From DASRRB01 sp036732755 (GTDB taxonomy: Bacteria; Planctomycetota; B15-G4; SIAN01), in contig DAINBU010000004.1 in assembly GCA_036732755.1 (NCBI GenBank), positions 1 to 64,000 of the forward strand: DNA of 64,000 nt. Direction: 5' to 3'. A program made the position numbers and the translations under genes. A model generated the notes under the pieces. That model was not told the origin of the DNA and made no database searches. It was given only the letters and a program-made list of their open reading frames with translations. Each line of letters begins with the position of its first letter. Within the stretch, counting starts at the first letter, position 1. Shown here piece after piece: positions 45,653 to 54,463 of the stretch.

Positions 45653-46005
45653 CTCACCAGTTCCTTCAGCGAATCGGCGTGGTATCCGACGACCACGAGC
45701 CCGCCGCGGCGCAGCGTCGGCGCGCGCAAGTTTCCGGTCGGCCCGACCATGCGGGCGAAGAGCGCGCCGCGGTCGCAGTCGCGCGCGGAGAGGTCGAAGC
45801 GCGCGAGGCTGCGCCCGTTGCTCACCAGCACCGTCTTCGCGCCCTTCACGACGTCGGCGAAGCCGCTCGGGCCGATGCGCGTGCGGCGGGCGTCGACGCG
45901 CTCGTGCACCACCAGCTCGAAGCCCGCGAGGAAGTCGTGCGCGCGCTTGCACGCGGTGCAGCCGACGCGGTGGTAGTACCAGTCGATCGGGACGATCCTG
46001 GCCAT
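45649..46005 (-). CDS. ArsC/Spx-like thioredoxin-fold protein
   Basis: A 118-residue protein with GCTACKRAHDFLAGF near the N-terminus, a CxxC within the ArsC/Spx thioredoxin-fold position, and MVGPTGNLRAPTLRRGGLVVVGY near the C-terminus, the RxP-containing glutaredoxin-like end of this family. ArsC-type reductases have a single active Cys plus Arg residues; here a CxxC and the neighbouring MBL hydrolase suggest a redox or persulfide role instead of arsenate reduction. Translation coupled to the next gene by GTGA. Confidence 0.82.
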   Translation of the reverse strand: MARIVPIDWYYHRVGCTACKRAHDFLAGFELVVHERVDARRTRIGPSGFADVVKGAKTVLVSNGRSLARFDLSARDCDRGALFARMVGPTGNLRAPTLRRGGLVVVGYHADSLKELVR

Positions 46006-46059
46006 GGGGGCGGCGATGAAAGCAATGCGCCGCGGGGATGGGAAGGGCGTCAGCGGGCC

Positions 46060-46088
46060 CCGCGCCGGCGCGGCGGGCGCCGGCGCGG
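46060..46088 (-). terminator. 12-bp GC stem-loop after the secreted repeat protein gene
   Basis: Positions 46060-46071 pair perfectly with 46077-46088 around a 5-nt loop. It lies 24 nt downstream of the stop of the 46113-48491 gene (minus) and 55 bp before the ArsC-like gene start. No T-run; likely a GC-type terminator or 3' stabiliser. Confidence 0.5.
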
Positions 46089-46112
46089 ACTGTCAAGGCC
46101 GGTTGCGGACCG

Positions 46113-48491
46113 TCAGGGCAGGATCTCGATGTCCTCGACGTCGTCGTTGGTGTCGTTCAGCCCCTGGGACGAGCCGTCGAACGTGAGCGCCCACGACCCC
46201 GCGGGGTCCGACCCGAGCTGCGTGAACGTGAACGTGATCAGGTCGTCCTTGTGGCCGGTCAGGAAGACCGGCACCTGGAAGTCGCCCTCGGTCGAGACGG
46301 TGAGCATGCTGTTCGTCGCGTCGAAGTCGAGCCCGTCGATGTCCTCGCCCGGGCTGCCGAGCTTCACGTCGGTGTCGCGCCCGTTGAACAGCATCGACCA
46401 GGTGCCCGAAGTGGCCGAGCCCAGCGTGGTCGGCGTGAACAGGACGAGGTCCTCGTCCTTGCCGGTCAGCCCGCCGCCCACGTCCCACGGCCCCGTGAAC
46501 GAGAAGATCGGGAAGCCGCTGCCGTCGAATGCGACCGCGTCGATGCCCTCGCCGTTGGTGTCGAGCGCGACGTCGCTGCCGTCGAAGTAGAACGACCACG
46601 CCCCCGACGTGAAGTCGCCGAGCGTCACCGGCGTGAACTCGACGAGATCCTGGGGATCGACGTTGGTGCCGCTCGGGCCGCCCGTGAGCCCCGGGATGCT
46701 GAGCGGCGCGCCGAAGCCCATCACGATCGTGCCGCCCGGCGTGAGCGCGAACGACTTCACGTTCGGGTAGGTCGGCAGCACGTCGCTCAGGTCGAAGTAC
46801 ATCGAGTAGACGCCGTTGTTCGTGTTGCAGCGGACGATGTCGCCCTTCGCGAACGACAGCCCGCCGGTCGTCTTGTTGCCGTTCAGCGTCATCAGGATGC
46901 CGGTGGTCGGCGCGTCCCAGGTCGTGTCGAAGTCGAAGAGGCGCGTGCCCCACGAGTTCGAGCTGCGCGTGTACTCGCCCACGCCCCAGAACTTGGTCGC
47001 GTCGGACGGATCGGGGCAGCAGTCGAAGTAGTCGCCCCAGCGGAAGTTGCTGTAGCTGTCGACCCCCTGCTGCACGCGCACGATCTGCGTCATCACGCCG
47101 TTGGTGTCGGTCGTCTTGTGGGTCGCGTAGGCGATGCCGGCGTACTCGTTGGAGCCGGAGTAGGCGAAGGTCATCCCGATGCCGCCGTTGCCGTTGTAGG
47201 AGAGCGCCGGGAACCAGGCGGCCGTGTCGCTGACGTTGTCGCCGAGGTCGACGTCGCCGCTCTGCTTCAGGACCGGCGAGCTCGACTGCGGCCAGGTCTT
47301 GCAGTTCACCTCGTACCAGCGCGCGGTCGACTTGCCGTTGCCGTTGATCTCGACGCCGTGGCCGCAGACGAGCTTGCCGGCGCGGTGCTCGAGGTTCATC
47401 AGACGGCCGTCGAGCGTGTCGATGCCGCTGCCGCCGAGGTTGGGCGCGTCGGGCGGGCTCGAGAAGGAGTTGACCGAGATGGTCGTGGTGACCAGCGTGG
47501 GATTCGTGATCGGCGTCTTGATCGCCTGCAGTTTGAGCGACGTGGTCGAGTTGATGCTCATGAAGAACGGCGCGTTGGGGGTCGAGTGGTGCTCGCCCGC
47601 CTGCACCGAGAACGAGCCGCTGTCGCGCAGGTCCGTGTAGGCGACGGTGCCGCCGCTCAGCATCGTCGACTTGTCGAAGATGCGGTACTTGGCGCCGCCC
47701 GAGCCGCCCGACGAGAAGTCGAACAGGTTGCCGGTCACGTAGTACCCGACGTCGTCGAAGCCGAGGCTCGGGTAGTCGACCCAGTAGGTCGAGCCGCCGA
47801 CCGTCGTGGCCGCGTCGGTCTGGTAGGCGTACCACGTCCCGTTGGGGTCGGAGTCGTCCGACACGGCGATGTCGATGTACGCGGTCGACGAGTAGACCTC
47901 GGCGCACATGACGACGAAGCGGCCGGCGATGTCGTCGTAGAGGCAGCGCGGGTCGAAGCAGAAGCTGCCGGCGCCGACGCCCTCGAAGAAGCCGGGGCTG
48001 CCGGAGCTGTCGAACGGCGCGGCGAACTGCAGCGCGCCGGTCGTCTTGTCGAACCACGCGACGGTCGAGTTGACCGTCTCCACGATGTGGCTCGGCCCGA
48101 CCGCGAGCGTCGGGTCGGGCGGGATCCAGCCGGTGTCGTTGATGCCGCTGAAGTTCGCGTAGCAGCGCGGGCGCGGCGAGAAGCCGCGGTCCTCCGGCTT
48201 CTGGCCCACCGGGATCGGCAGCTTGTGGATCGGCACGATGCGCGGGCGCGGCAGCTCGGGCGCCGTCTCGATCTGCGGATGGTGCGCCCAGCTCGACTCG
48301 ACCACGCACGGCGCGGTGCCCTGGGTCCAGTCGTCGATCACGTAGTCGATCGACGGCGGGCCGGCGTCACCGCCCGCTTGCGTCCGCGCGCCCGGAACCA
48401 GCAGCGCCAGCGCCGCCGATACGGCGGCGCACCACTTCGTCGCCGCCGACGCAGCGACGCCGAACCTCATCCAAGAGGCGACCTTGGCCAT
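46113..48491 (-). CDS. large secreted protein with three C-terminal repeats
   Basis: A 792-residue protein with signal peptide (CAAVSAALALLVPGARTQA). The main body (about 40-560) is rich in Ser/Thr/Gly/Asn and aromatic residues, with segments such as YIDIAVSDDSDPNGTWYAYQ, YWVDYPSLGFDDVGYYVTGN and FRWGDYFDCCPDPSD that resemble exo-alpha-sialidase/propeller-like secreted proteins. The end carries three repeats of about 67 residues starting near 615, 680 and 750, each of the form DLVEFTPVTLGDFTSGAWSF...FDGSDV...D.I DAVAFD. The last repeat ends the protein as DDVEDIEILP. The repeats could be a binding or anchoring array. Diverges from the PPIase-like gene. Confidence 0.85.
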   Translation of the reverse strand: MAKVASWMRFGVAASAATKWCAAVSAALALLVPGARTQAGGDAGPPSIDYVIDDWTQGTAPCVVESSWAHHPQIETAPELPRPRIVPIHKLPIPVGQKPEDRGFSPRPRCYANFSGINDTGWIPPDPTLAVGPSHIVETVNSTVAWFDKTTGALQFAAPFDSSGSPGFFEGVGAGSFCFDPRCLYDDIAGRFVVMCAEVYSSTAYIDIAVSDDSDPNGTWYAYQTDAATTVGGSTYWVDYPSLGFDDVGYYVTGNLFDFSSGGSGGAKYRIFDKSTMLSGGTVAYTDLRDSGSFSVQAGEHHSTPNAPFFMSINSTTSLKLQAIKTPITNPTLVTTTISVNSFSSPPDAPNLGGSGIDTLDGRLMNLEHRAGKLVCGHGVEINGNGKSTARWYEVNCKTWPQSSSPVLKQSGDVDLGDNVSDTAAWFPALSYNGNGGIGMTFAYSGSNEYAGIAYATHKTTDTNGVMTQIVRVQQGVDSYSNFRWGDYFDCCPDPSDATKFWGVGEYTRSSNSWGTRLFDFDTTWDAPTTGILMTLNGNKTTGGLSFAKGDIVRCNTNNGVYSMYFDLSDVLPTYPNVKSFALTPGGTIVMGFGAPLSIPGLTGGPSGTNVDPQDLVEFTPVTLGDFTSGAWSFYFDGSDVALDTNGEGIDAVAFDGSGFPIFSFTGPWDVGGGLTGKDEDLVLFTPTTLGSATSGTWSMLFNGRDTDVKLGSPGEDIDGLDFDATNSMLTVSTEGDFQVPVFLTGHKDDLITFTFTQLGSDPAGSWALTFDGSSQGLNDTNDDVEDIEILP

Positions 48492-48644
48492 GACGACGGG
48501 ACCTCCAGAGCGCGAACCGTTCCCGGGCCCTTCCCCAGGCCCTTAACGACGACGGCCCCGGGTCTTAGCCTCGTTCGCCTCCGTGGCAAGCCAGGAGCGA
48601 GTGCCGGAAGCGAGGGCCCGGAGCGAGAGCCAAAAGAGGGAATG

Positions 48645-49679
48645 ATGAGCACGTCGTCGTTTGCGGCCTCTTCGTGGTGCCTCGCCGCCGGGATGTTCCT
48701 CGCGACCTCCGACGTCCAGGAGCCCGGCCCCCCCGCTCCCCCCGGCCAACCCGCGCCCGACCATGCGGTCGCCCGCGTGAACGGTCAGGAGATTCCCTTC
48801 CTGCAGTTCCAGGAGTGGCTCGTCCACGCGCACGGCTGGCGCCACCTCGACGACTTCGTCGACCTCGCGCTGCTGCGGCAGGAGGCGACCCGGCTGCAGA
48901 TCCCGCTGCCGACTGCGGCCGACCTCGACCTCGAGTTCGAGCGCGACTGGAACGTGCGCGTCGAGATGCGCGGCGACGAGGCGGCGCTGCTCGCCGAGCT
49001 CGCGCGCGCCGGCATCGACAAGGTCTCCTACCGCGACCGCCAGCTCGGCACGATCGAGCAGGACTACCTCGGCCGCCGCATCCTCGCGCTGCGCGACCCC
49101 GACGAGGCGACGCTGAAGGCGCTCTTCGCGAAGGAGTTCGGCAAGGCGGCCGTCCGCAACCACGTGCGCGTCGCCTTCTTCGACCGCCTGAAGGGCCTGA
49201 AGGGATTGACGACGGGCGGCACGGCGAGCAAGGAGGCGGTGAAGGGGCTCGCCGACACGGCGAGGGCGCGCGCGCAGGCGTTCTTCGAGGCCGTGCAGGC
49301 CGACCGCACCCGTTTCGCGGAGCTCGTCGGCGGGAGCGACCGGCTCCTGGTCGACCGCTTCGACGCGATGCCGCTCGACCCGCGCAAGGAGGGCGGCGAG
49401 ATCGCGCGCCTCCACGTCGACTGGTTCGGCGGCGCGCTCGAGAAGCCGCTGCAGGAAGCGAAGGCGGGCGACCTGCTCGGGCCGATCGAGGCGCCCGCCG
49501 GCTGCTTCGTGGTCGAGGTCGTCGCGCGCGGCCCCGTCGCCTACGCTGACGTCGAGGCGGAGCTGCGCGCGGTCTGGAAGGGGCGCACGCCGTCGGGCGG
49601 CGAGCTCTTCTGGCTGAAGGACGAGCTGCACAAGAAGGCGAAGATCGAGAAGCTCGGCCTGAATCCGCCCTCCCACTGA
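48645..49679 (+). CDS. exported peptidyl-prolyl isomerase-like (parvulin/SurA-type) protein
   Basis: A 344-residue protein starting at ATG 48645, 5 nt after AGAGG (the ATG at 48642 is too close). After a signal region it has VARVNGQEIPFLQFQEWLV, the SurA/PpiD N-terminal helix start, and later FFEAVQADRTRFAELVGG and GDLLGPIEAPAGCFVVEVVARGP, the parvulin core with its GxxGP element. Such proteins are periplasmic chaperones for secreted or outer-membrane proteins, fitting a window full of exported products. The core H and other catalytic residues of active parvulins are not all visible, so chaperone-only function is possible. Confidence 0.82.
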   Translation: MSTSSFAASSWCLAAGMFLATSDVQEPGPPAPPGQPAPDHAVARVNGQEIPFLQFQEWLVHAHGWRHLDDFVDLALLRQEATRLQIPLPTAADLDLEFERDWNVRVEMRGDEAALLAELARAGIDKVSYRDRQLGTIEQDYLGRRILALRDPDEATLKALFAKEFGKAAVRNHVRVAFFDRLKGLKGLTTGGTASKEAVKGLADTARARAQAFFEAVQADRTRFAELVGGSDRLLVDRFDAMPLDPRKEGGEIARLHVDWFGGALEKPLQEAKAGDLLGPIEAPAGCFVVEVVARGPVAYADVEAELRAVWKGRTPSGGELFWLKDELHKKAKIEKLGLNPPSH

Positions 49680-49812
49680 CTCGCACCGGTGCCGAGGGGG
49701 CGAGGGGACGAGGGGAAAAGATCGCCGCAGGGTGGCGCCGAAACCTGGAAGGGCGGCGTCGGGTTCGTGCGCGCCTTGGCGCGGCCCCGACGCGGACCGC
49801 GACACGAGGGCC

Positions 49813-50354
49813 ATGACGATGAAGCTTCCCTCCGCGCTCCCGCCCGGCACGCGCACCTTCTCCCGGCGCGAGCTCCTCTCCCTCCTCGCCACCGGCGCCG
49901 CCGGCGCCGCGCTCGCGCCGTCGCTCGTCTCGCTCCTCGCGCGCGACGCGCTGGCGCAAGGAACCAAGCTCGCGCAGAAGCGGCTGATCCTGCTGTGGCT
50001 CGAGGGGGGCCCGAGCCAGCTCGAGACCTTCGACCCCAAGCCCGGCACCGCGGTCGGCGGCCCGACCAAGGGGCTCGCGACCGACGTCCCCGGCTGGCTG
50101 CTGAGCGACAACCTCCCCGGCCTCGCGAAGCGCGCCGGCGACCTCGCCGTGGTGCGCACGATGACCTCGAAGGAGGGCAACCACTCGCGCGCCCGCGCGC
50201 TGGTCCACTGCGGCTACACGCCCAACCCGACCGTCGCCTTCCCGTCGCTCGGCTCGATCGTGGCGCACGAGCTCGGCGACCTCGAAGGCGAGCTGCCCGC
50301 CTTCGTCCAGGTGAACGGCGCATCACCCGCGACCGCCCAACCGGCGGCGTAGTG
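49813..50354 (+). CDS. DUF1501 protein, N-terminal part (gene broken by an assembly gap)
   Basis: Starts MTMKLPSAL; ATG 49819 is an alternative with GAGGG 8 nt upstream. A Tat signal (FSRRELLSLLATGAAGAAL) precedes the DUF1501 domain opening KRLILLWLEGGPSQLETFDPKPG and the conserved RTMTSKEGNHSRARALVHCGY. The frame meets a stop at 50350-50352, 2 bp before ten N, after NGASP. The expected continuation of the family is present in another frame after the gap, and the last ~25 bp before the gap do not fit the family, so the stop is likely an artefact of a contig end. DUF1501 proteins are Tat-exported sulfatase/phosphatase-like proteins usually paired with DUF1549/1553 proteins. Confidence 0.88.
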
Positions 50355-50364
50355 NNNNNNNNNN
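50355..50364. other. assembly gap (10 N)
   Basis: Ten N inside the DUF1501 gene. Frames on the two sides differ, so the true gap length is not 10. Confidence 0.99.
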
Positions 50365-50365
50365 C

Positions 50366-51136
50366 CTCGGCATCGAGTGCTCGCCGTTCGTCGTGAACGA
50401 CCCGACCGGGAGGATCGAGAACCTCTCCTACGCGCGCGGCGTCGATGCGAAGCGCCTCGACCAGCGCGAGCGGATGGTCGACCTGCTCGACCAGGAGTTC
50501 GCGAAGCGCGGCGGCGCCCCCGCGGTCGACGCCAACAAGAGCGAGCGCAAGCGCGCGCGCCGCCTCATGGACAGCAAGCTGCTCGCGGCCTTCGACGTCG
50601 ACGAGGAGAAGGAGGCGACGCGCACCGCCTACGGGCCGGGCAAGTTCGGGCAGGGCGTGCTGCTCGCGCGGCGGCTGATCGAGCGCGGCGTCTCTTCCGT
50701 CGAGGTGGTGCTCTCCGGCTGGGACACGCACCAGGACAACTTCAACCGCACGAAGAAGCTCTGCGACGAACTCGACCCCGCGTTCTCCGCGCTGATCGAC
50801 GACTTGAAGAAGCGTTCGCTCTTCCAGGACACCCTGATCGTCTGCATGGGCGAGTTCGGGCGCACGCCCGACATCGCGGGCGGCGACGGGCGCAACCACT
50901 GGCCCGGCAACTGGTGCGTCGCGCTCTCGGGCGGCGGCGCGAAGGGCGGGACCGTGGTCGGCGCGACCGACGAGCTCGGCAAGAAGATCGCCGAGCGTCC
51001 GGTCGCCGTGGCCGACCTCTTCTCGACCTTCGCCCGGCTGCTCCGGATCGAAGGCGACAAGGAGTTCCACGCCGGGCTGCGTCCGATCCACCTGGTCGAT
51101 CCTGTGGGCAAGGCCCTCCCGGAGCTCCTCTCATGA
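50366..51136 (+). CDS. DUF1501 protein, C-terminal part
   Basis: Continues the gene above: LGIECSPFVVNDPTGRIENLSYARGVD directly after the gap, then AFDVDEEKEATRTAYGPGKFGQGVLLARRLIERG, VVLSGWDTHQDNF, TLIVCMGEFGRTPDIAGGDGRNHWPGNW and ATDELGKK, which are the conserved C-terminal half of the DUF1501 family with its metal-site residues D, H and GRNHWP. A separate start at 50393 is unlikely. The stop overlaps the DUF1549/1553 start by ATGA, so the pair is translationally coupled. Confidence 0.88.
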   Translation, partial: LGIECSPFVVNDPTGRIENLSYARGVDAKRLDQRERMVDLLDQEFAKRGGAPAVDANKSERKRARRLMDSKLLAAFDVDEEKEATRTAYGPGKFGQGVLLARRLIERGVSSVEVVLSGWDTHQDNFNRTKKLCDELDPAFSALIDDLKKRSLFQDTLIVCMGEFGRTPDIAGGDGRNHWPGNWCVALSGGGAKGGTVVGATDELGKKIAERPVAVADLFSTFARLLRIEGDKEFHAGLRPIHLVDPVGKALPELLS

Positions 51137-53013
51137 GCCCCTCATTAATGGTGGGTCTCCCAGGGAGGGCGGTCTTCGTCCTGGGGGTGGCGGCTGCGGG
51201 GCTCCCGGGGCAGACCGCTCCGCCGGCGCCGCAGAATCCGGTTCCCGCGACCACGACCGCCGCGCCGCAGGAGGTCGCCCCGCCTGACCTCTCGGTCGCG
51301 GAGCAGAAGCGGCTCGCGCGCAAGGTCGACGCGGCGCTCGAACAGGCGTGGAAGGACGAAGGGCTCGCCCCCGCCGCGCCGGCCGACGACGCGACCTTCC
51401 TGCGGCGCCTCTCGCTCGACGTACGCGGAGTGATTCCAGCGCGGGAAGAGGTCGCCGAGTTCCTCGCGTCGCGCGCCCCCGACAAGCGCGAGCGGAAGAT
51501 CGACGAGATCCTCGAGGACCCGGCCTTTGCGCGCCAGCTCTCCTACCTCTGGTCGCGCGCGCTGCTCACCTCCGCCGCGAACGGCGGCGAGGCGCGCGCG
51601 CTGCGGCCCTATCTCCAGGCGCGCTTCGCCGAGCGCGCGCCGTTCGCCGACGTCGTGCGCTCGCTGGTCGCGGCCGAGGGGCGCAAGCGCGAGGACCCCG
51701 AGGCGAGCTTCGTCCTCGCCTACGGCGGCCAGCCCGAGGCGCTCGCCGGCATCACCGCGCGCGCGCTGCTCGGCGTGCAGATCCAGTGCGCGCAGTGCCA
51801 CGACCATCCCTACGACAAGTGGAAGCAGACCGACTTCGAGGGCTTCCAGAGCTTCTTCGCCAACGTCGGCCGGGGCGCGGCCATGGACACGATGGTCGAC
51901 CCGCGCCGCGAGCGCTTCGCCGCACTCGAGCTGCTGCAGCAGGGCCTGAAGGCGACCGAGGAGAAGGAGGCGGCCGAGGCGGCGACGGGCGACGGCGCGA
52001 CCGGCGGCGATCCCAAGGCCGATCCCCCGGATTCTGGACCGAAGAAGCGCCGGCCGCGGCGGCGCGGGCGCCTGAGCGGCGACCTGGCGAAGGTCGACGA
52101 CCCCTTCGCGCTCGAGACGAGCGACCCCGACCTCTACCAGCGCTGCGTCTCCGGCATGCCGGCCAAGACCAAGGAGAGGTTCGACGCGCTGGTGAAGCGG
52201 CACAAGAACGCCGCCGGCCCGCGCTTCCTCGACGGCCAGCCCTACCAGGAGACGCCCGAGCTGCCGCGCCGCGCGGCGCTCGCCGCCTGGATCGTCGCGC
52301 CGGAGAACCCGTGGTTCGCGCGCGCGACCGTGAACCGCGTCTGGAGCCACCTCTTCGGCCACGGCCTGATCGATCCCGTGGACGACCTCACGGGGAGCAG
52401 CGACGTGGTGGCCGCGCCGCTGCTGCACGAGCTCGGCGGCGAGTTCCAGGCGCACGCGACCGACCTGCGCTTCCTGGTCGGGGCGCTGGTGCGCACGCGC
52501 GCCTACGCGGCGGGCAACGCCGCGGGCGGCGACGCGGCGGCGCGCGCGAAGCGGGAGCGCGGCTTCGCGGCCCACCCGATGCGGCCGCTCGAGGCGGAGC
52601 AGATGCTCCATTCGCTCGAGCGCGCGACCGGCCGCGGCGACCGCGCCGACGACGCCGCCTCGCCCGAGCGCGAACGGGCGCGCGACAAGCAGCTCGCGAA
52701 GTTCCGCTACTACTTCGACGACGACGAGGGCGGCGCGGCCGACTCCTTCGAGGGCAGCCTCCCCGAGGCGCTCTTCATGATGAACGGCGATCGCACCAAC
52801 CAGCTCCAGCTCGAGCTGAAGGACGTGCTCGCCGAGATCAAGGACAAGGACGAGCGCGTGCGCGCCCTCTTCCTCGCCACGCTCTCGCGCGAGCCGACCG
52901 AGGCCGAGCGCGGCCGCCTCGCCCCCTTCGTGAGCCGCGGCGCGGCGAAAGACGGCTTCGGCGACCTCTTGTGGGCGCTGCTCAACTCGGCAGAGTTCAA
53001 GCTCGAGCGTTGA
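51133..53013 (+). CDS. DUF1549/DUF1553 (PSD1-type) cytochrome-like protein
   Basis: A 626-residue exported protein: signal peptide (VFVLGVAAAGLPGQT), DUF1549 with FLRRLSLDVRGVIPAREEVAEFL and the single haem-type site CAQCHDHPYDKW (C219, C222, H223), then a low-complexity acidic/basic linker (about 275-330) and DUF1553 with RRAALAAWIVAPENPWFARATVNRVWSHLFGHGLIDPVDDL, HATDLRFLVGALV and LLNSAEFKLER at the C-terminus. Length is below many family members, which carry extra PSD1/LamG domains. The family is nearly confined to Planctomycetes and relatives; substrate unknown. Coupled to DUF1501. Confidence 0.94.
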   Translation: MSPSLMVGLPGRAVFVLGVAAAGLPGQTAPPAPQNPVPATTTAAPQEVAPPDLSVAEQKRLARKVDAALEQAWKDEGLAPAAPADDATFLRRLSLDVRGVIPAREEVAEFLASRAPDKRERKIDEILEDPAFARQLSYLWSRALLTSAANGGEARALRPYLQARFAERAPFADVVRSLVAAEGRKREDPEASFVLAYGGQPEALAGITARALLGVQIQCAQCHDHPYDKWKQTDFEGFQSFFANVGRGAAMDTMVDPRRERFAALELLQQGLKATEEKEAAEAATGDGATGGDPKADPPDSGPKKRRPRRRGRLSGDLAKVDDPFALETSDPDLYQRCVSGMPAKTKERFDALVKRHKNAAGPRFLDGQPYQETPELPRRAALAAWIVAPENPWFARATVNRVWSHLFGHGLIDPVDDLTGSSDVVAAPLLHELGGEFQAHATDLRFLVGALVRTRAYAAGNAAGGDAAARAKRERGFAAHPMRPLEAEQMLHSLERATGRGDRADDAASPERERARDKQLAKFRYYFDDDEGGAADSFEGSLPEALFMMNGDRTNQLQLELKDVLAEIKDKDERVRALFLATLSREPTEAERGRLAPFVSRGAAKDGFGDLLWALLNSAEFKLER

Positions 53014-53045
53014 TCCGCGCGACGAGAGGAAGCGGGGGACCCGAC

Positions 53046-54383
53046 ATGCCGAGGTCGGAGGGAACGATCACGCGTCGGGACGTCTTGAAGGCCGGCGGCG
53101 CAGCCGCGGTCGCGACGTTGCTCCCGACGGGTCTCGGATTCGCCGCGGGACCGCGGCGCGCCCGCCGCCGCTACGCGATCGTCGGCACCGGCGGCCGCGG
53201 CAGCAGCATGTGGGGCGCGAGCGTGCTCGCGAAACACGGCGACGCGGTCGAGCTGGTCGGCCTGTGCGACGTGAATCGCAAGCGGGCCGAGCTCGTGCAG
53301 CGGCGGCTCGGCGCGAGCTGTCCCGTCTTCACCGACTTCGATCGCATGTGCGACGAGACGAAGCCCGACCTGCTCACCGTCACGACGGTCGACGCCACGC
53401 ACTCCGATTACATCGTGCGCGGACTCGGCCGCGGCATCGACGTCATCACCGAGAAGCCGATGGTGACCGACGAGGCGCAGTGCCGCGCCGTGCTCGAGGC
53501 CGAGAAGAAGAGCGGCCGCAAGCTGACGGTCGCCTTCAACTACCGGTTCGCCCCGAAGCACGTGACGATCAAGGAAACGCTGCTGTCGGGCGCGATCGGA
53601 GACGTGAAGTCGGTCGACTTCGCCTGGTACCTCGACGTCCGCCACGGCGCCGACTACTTCCGCCGCTGGCACCGGCTGCGCAAGAACAGCGGCTCGCTGC
53701 TCGTGCACAAGGCGACGCACCACTTCGACCTGGTGAACTGGTGGCTCGACTCCGGGCCGGCCGACGTCTCCGCGTTCGGCAGCCTGCGCCACTACGGGAA
53801 GAACGGCACGTTCCGCCACACGAACTGCCGCGGCTGTCCGCACCAGGCGAAGTGCCCGTTCTTCTGGGACATGACGAAGGACCGCGGGAGCATGGAGCTC
53901 TATGCCGGTTGCGAGTCGGAGGACGGCTACCTGCGCGACGGCTGCGTCTTCCGCGAGGACGTCGACATCTTCGACACGATGAACCTCGCGGTCCGTTACG
54001 CGAACGGCGTCCAGATGAGCTACTCGCTCAACGCCTGCATGCCGTTCGAGGGCTACCGCCTCGCGTTCAACGGGACGCGCGGCCGGCTCGAGGTGCGCGA
54101 CCACGAGCGGCAGCCCTGGAAGCCCGACGCCGAGACGGAGATCTTCCTCACGCGCAACTTCGGCGCACGCGAGGCCGTGAAGGTCGGCCCCGCGGTGGGC
54201 GGCCACGGCGGCGGCGACGACGTGCTGCGCGCGCTGGTCTTCGCCCCGACGCCGGTCCCCGAGCACCTGCGCCTGCCCGATTCCCGCGCGGGCGCGCGCT
54301 CGTGCCTCACCGGCATCGCGGCGCGGAAGAGCATCGACGAGGGGCGGGTGGTCCGGATCGAGGAGTTGGTGGCAGGCCTGTGA
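53046..54383 (+). CDS. Tat-exported Gfo/Idh/MocA family oxidoreductase
   Basis: A 445-residue protein. Tat signal ITRRDVLKAGGAAAVATLL, then the Rossmann NAD-binding fold: YAIVGTGGRGSSMWG, LVGLCDVNRKRAELVQ, TVTTVDATHSDYIVRGLGRG and the catalytic EKP motif in VITEKPMVTDE. The C-terminal domain has HKATHHFDLVNWWL with the expected His. A Cys cluster CRGCPHQAKCPFF (about residue 262) and an additional ECR-like GCESEDGY follow, more Cys than usual for the family, and could bind a metal. Sugar or sugar-acid derivatives are the usual substrates. Third gene of the DUF1501/DUF1553 group; its 3' end (RIEELVAGL) is copied at 56673. Confidence 0.93.
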   Translation: MPRSEGTITRRDVLKAGGAAAVATLLPTGLGFAAGPRRARRRYAIVGTGGRGSSMWGASVLAKHGDAVELVGLCDVNRKRAELVQRRLGASCPVFTDFDRMCDETKPDLLTVTTVDATHSDYIVRGLGRGIDVITEKPMVTDEAQCRAVLEAEKKSGRKLTVAFNYRFAPKHVTIKETLLSGAIGDVKSVDFAWYLDVRHGADYFRRWHRLRKNSGSLLVHKATHHFDLVNWWLDSGPADVSAFGSLRHYGKNGTFRHTNCRGCPHQAKCPFFWDMTKDRGSMELYAGCESEDGYLRDGCVFREDVDIFDTMNLAVRYANGVQMSYSLNACMPFEGYRLAFNGTRGRLEVRDHERQPWKPDAETEIFLTRNFGAREAVKVGPAVGGHGGGDDVLRALVFAPTPVPEHLRLPDSRAGARSCLTGIAARKSIDEGRVVRIEELVAGL

Positions 54384-54433
54384 GGACCGGTTTTGGGCGC
54401 GGCTCGATCCGGCGGAGTTCAAGCTCGAGCGGT
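54361..54433 (+). repeat. 73-bp direct repeat, left copy
   Basis: Contains the end of the MocA gene (EELVAGL, stop) and then, in another frame, ...DPAEFKLER stop, a match to the C-terminus of DUF1553 proteins (LLNSAEFKLER at 53013). The same 73 bp occurs at 56673-56745 without indels, differing at 12 positions. The two copies bracket the hypothetical gene 54464-56566. Confidence 0.85.
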
Positions 54434-54463
54434 GAGCGCGACGGACTCGCCCGCGATGCGAGC

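Noticed and set aside
46038..48641. Long plus-strand frame upstream of the PPIase-like gene
   Set aside because: Antisense to the 792-residue secreted protein; Arg/Val/Glu-rich shadow. Only the part from 48645 is a gene.
49682..49721. G-rich run before DUF1501 as a possible quadruplex or riboswitch
   Set aside because: Only three clear G-runs and no conserved fold; nothing supports regulation.
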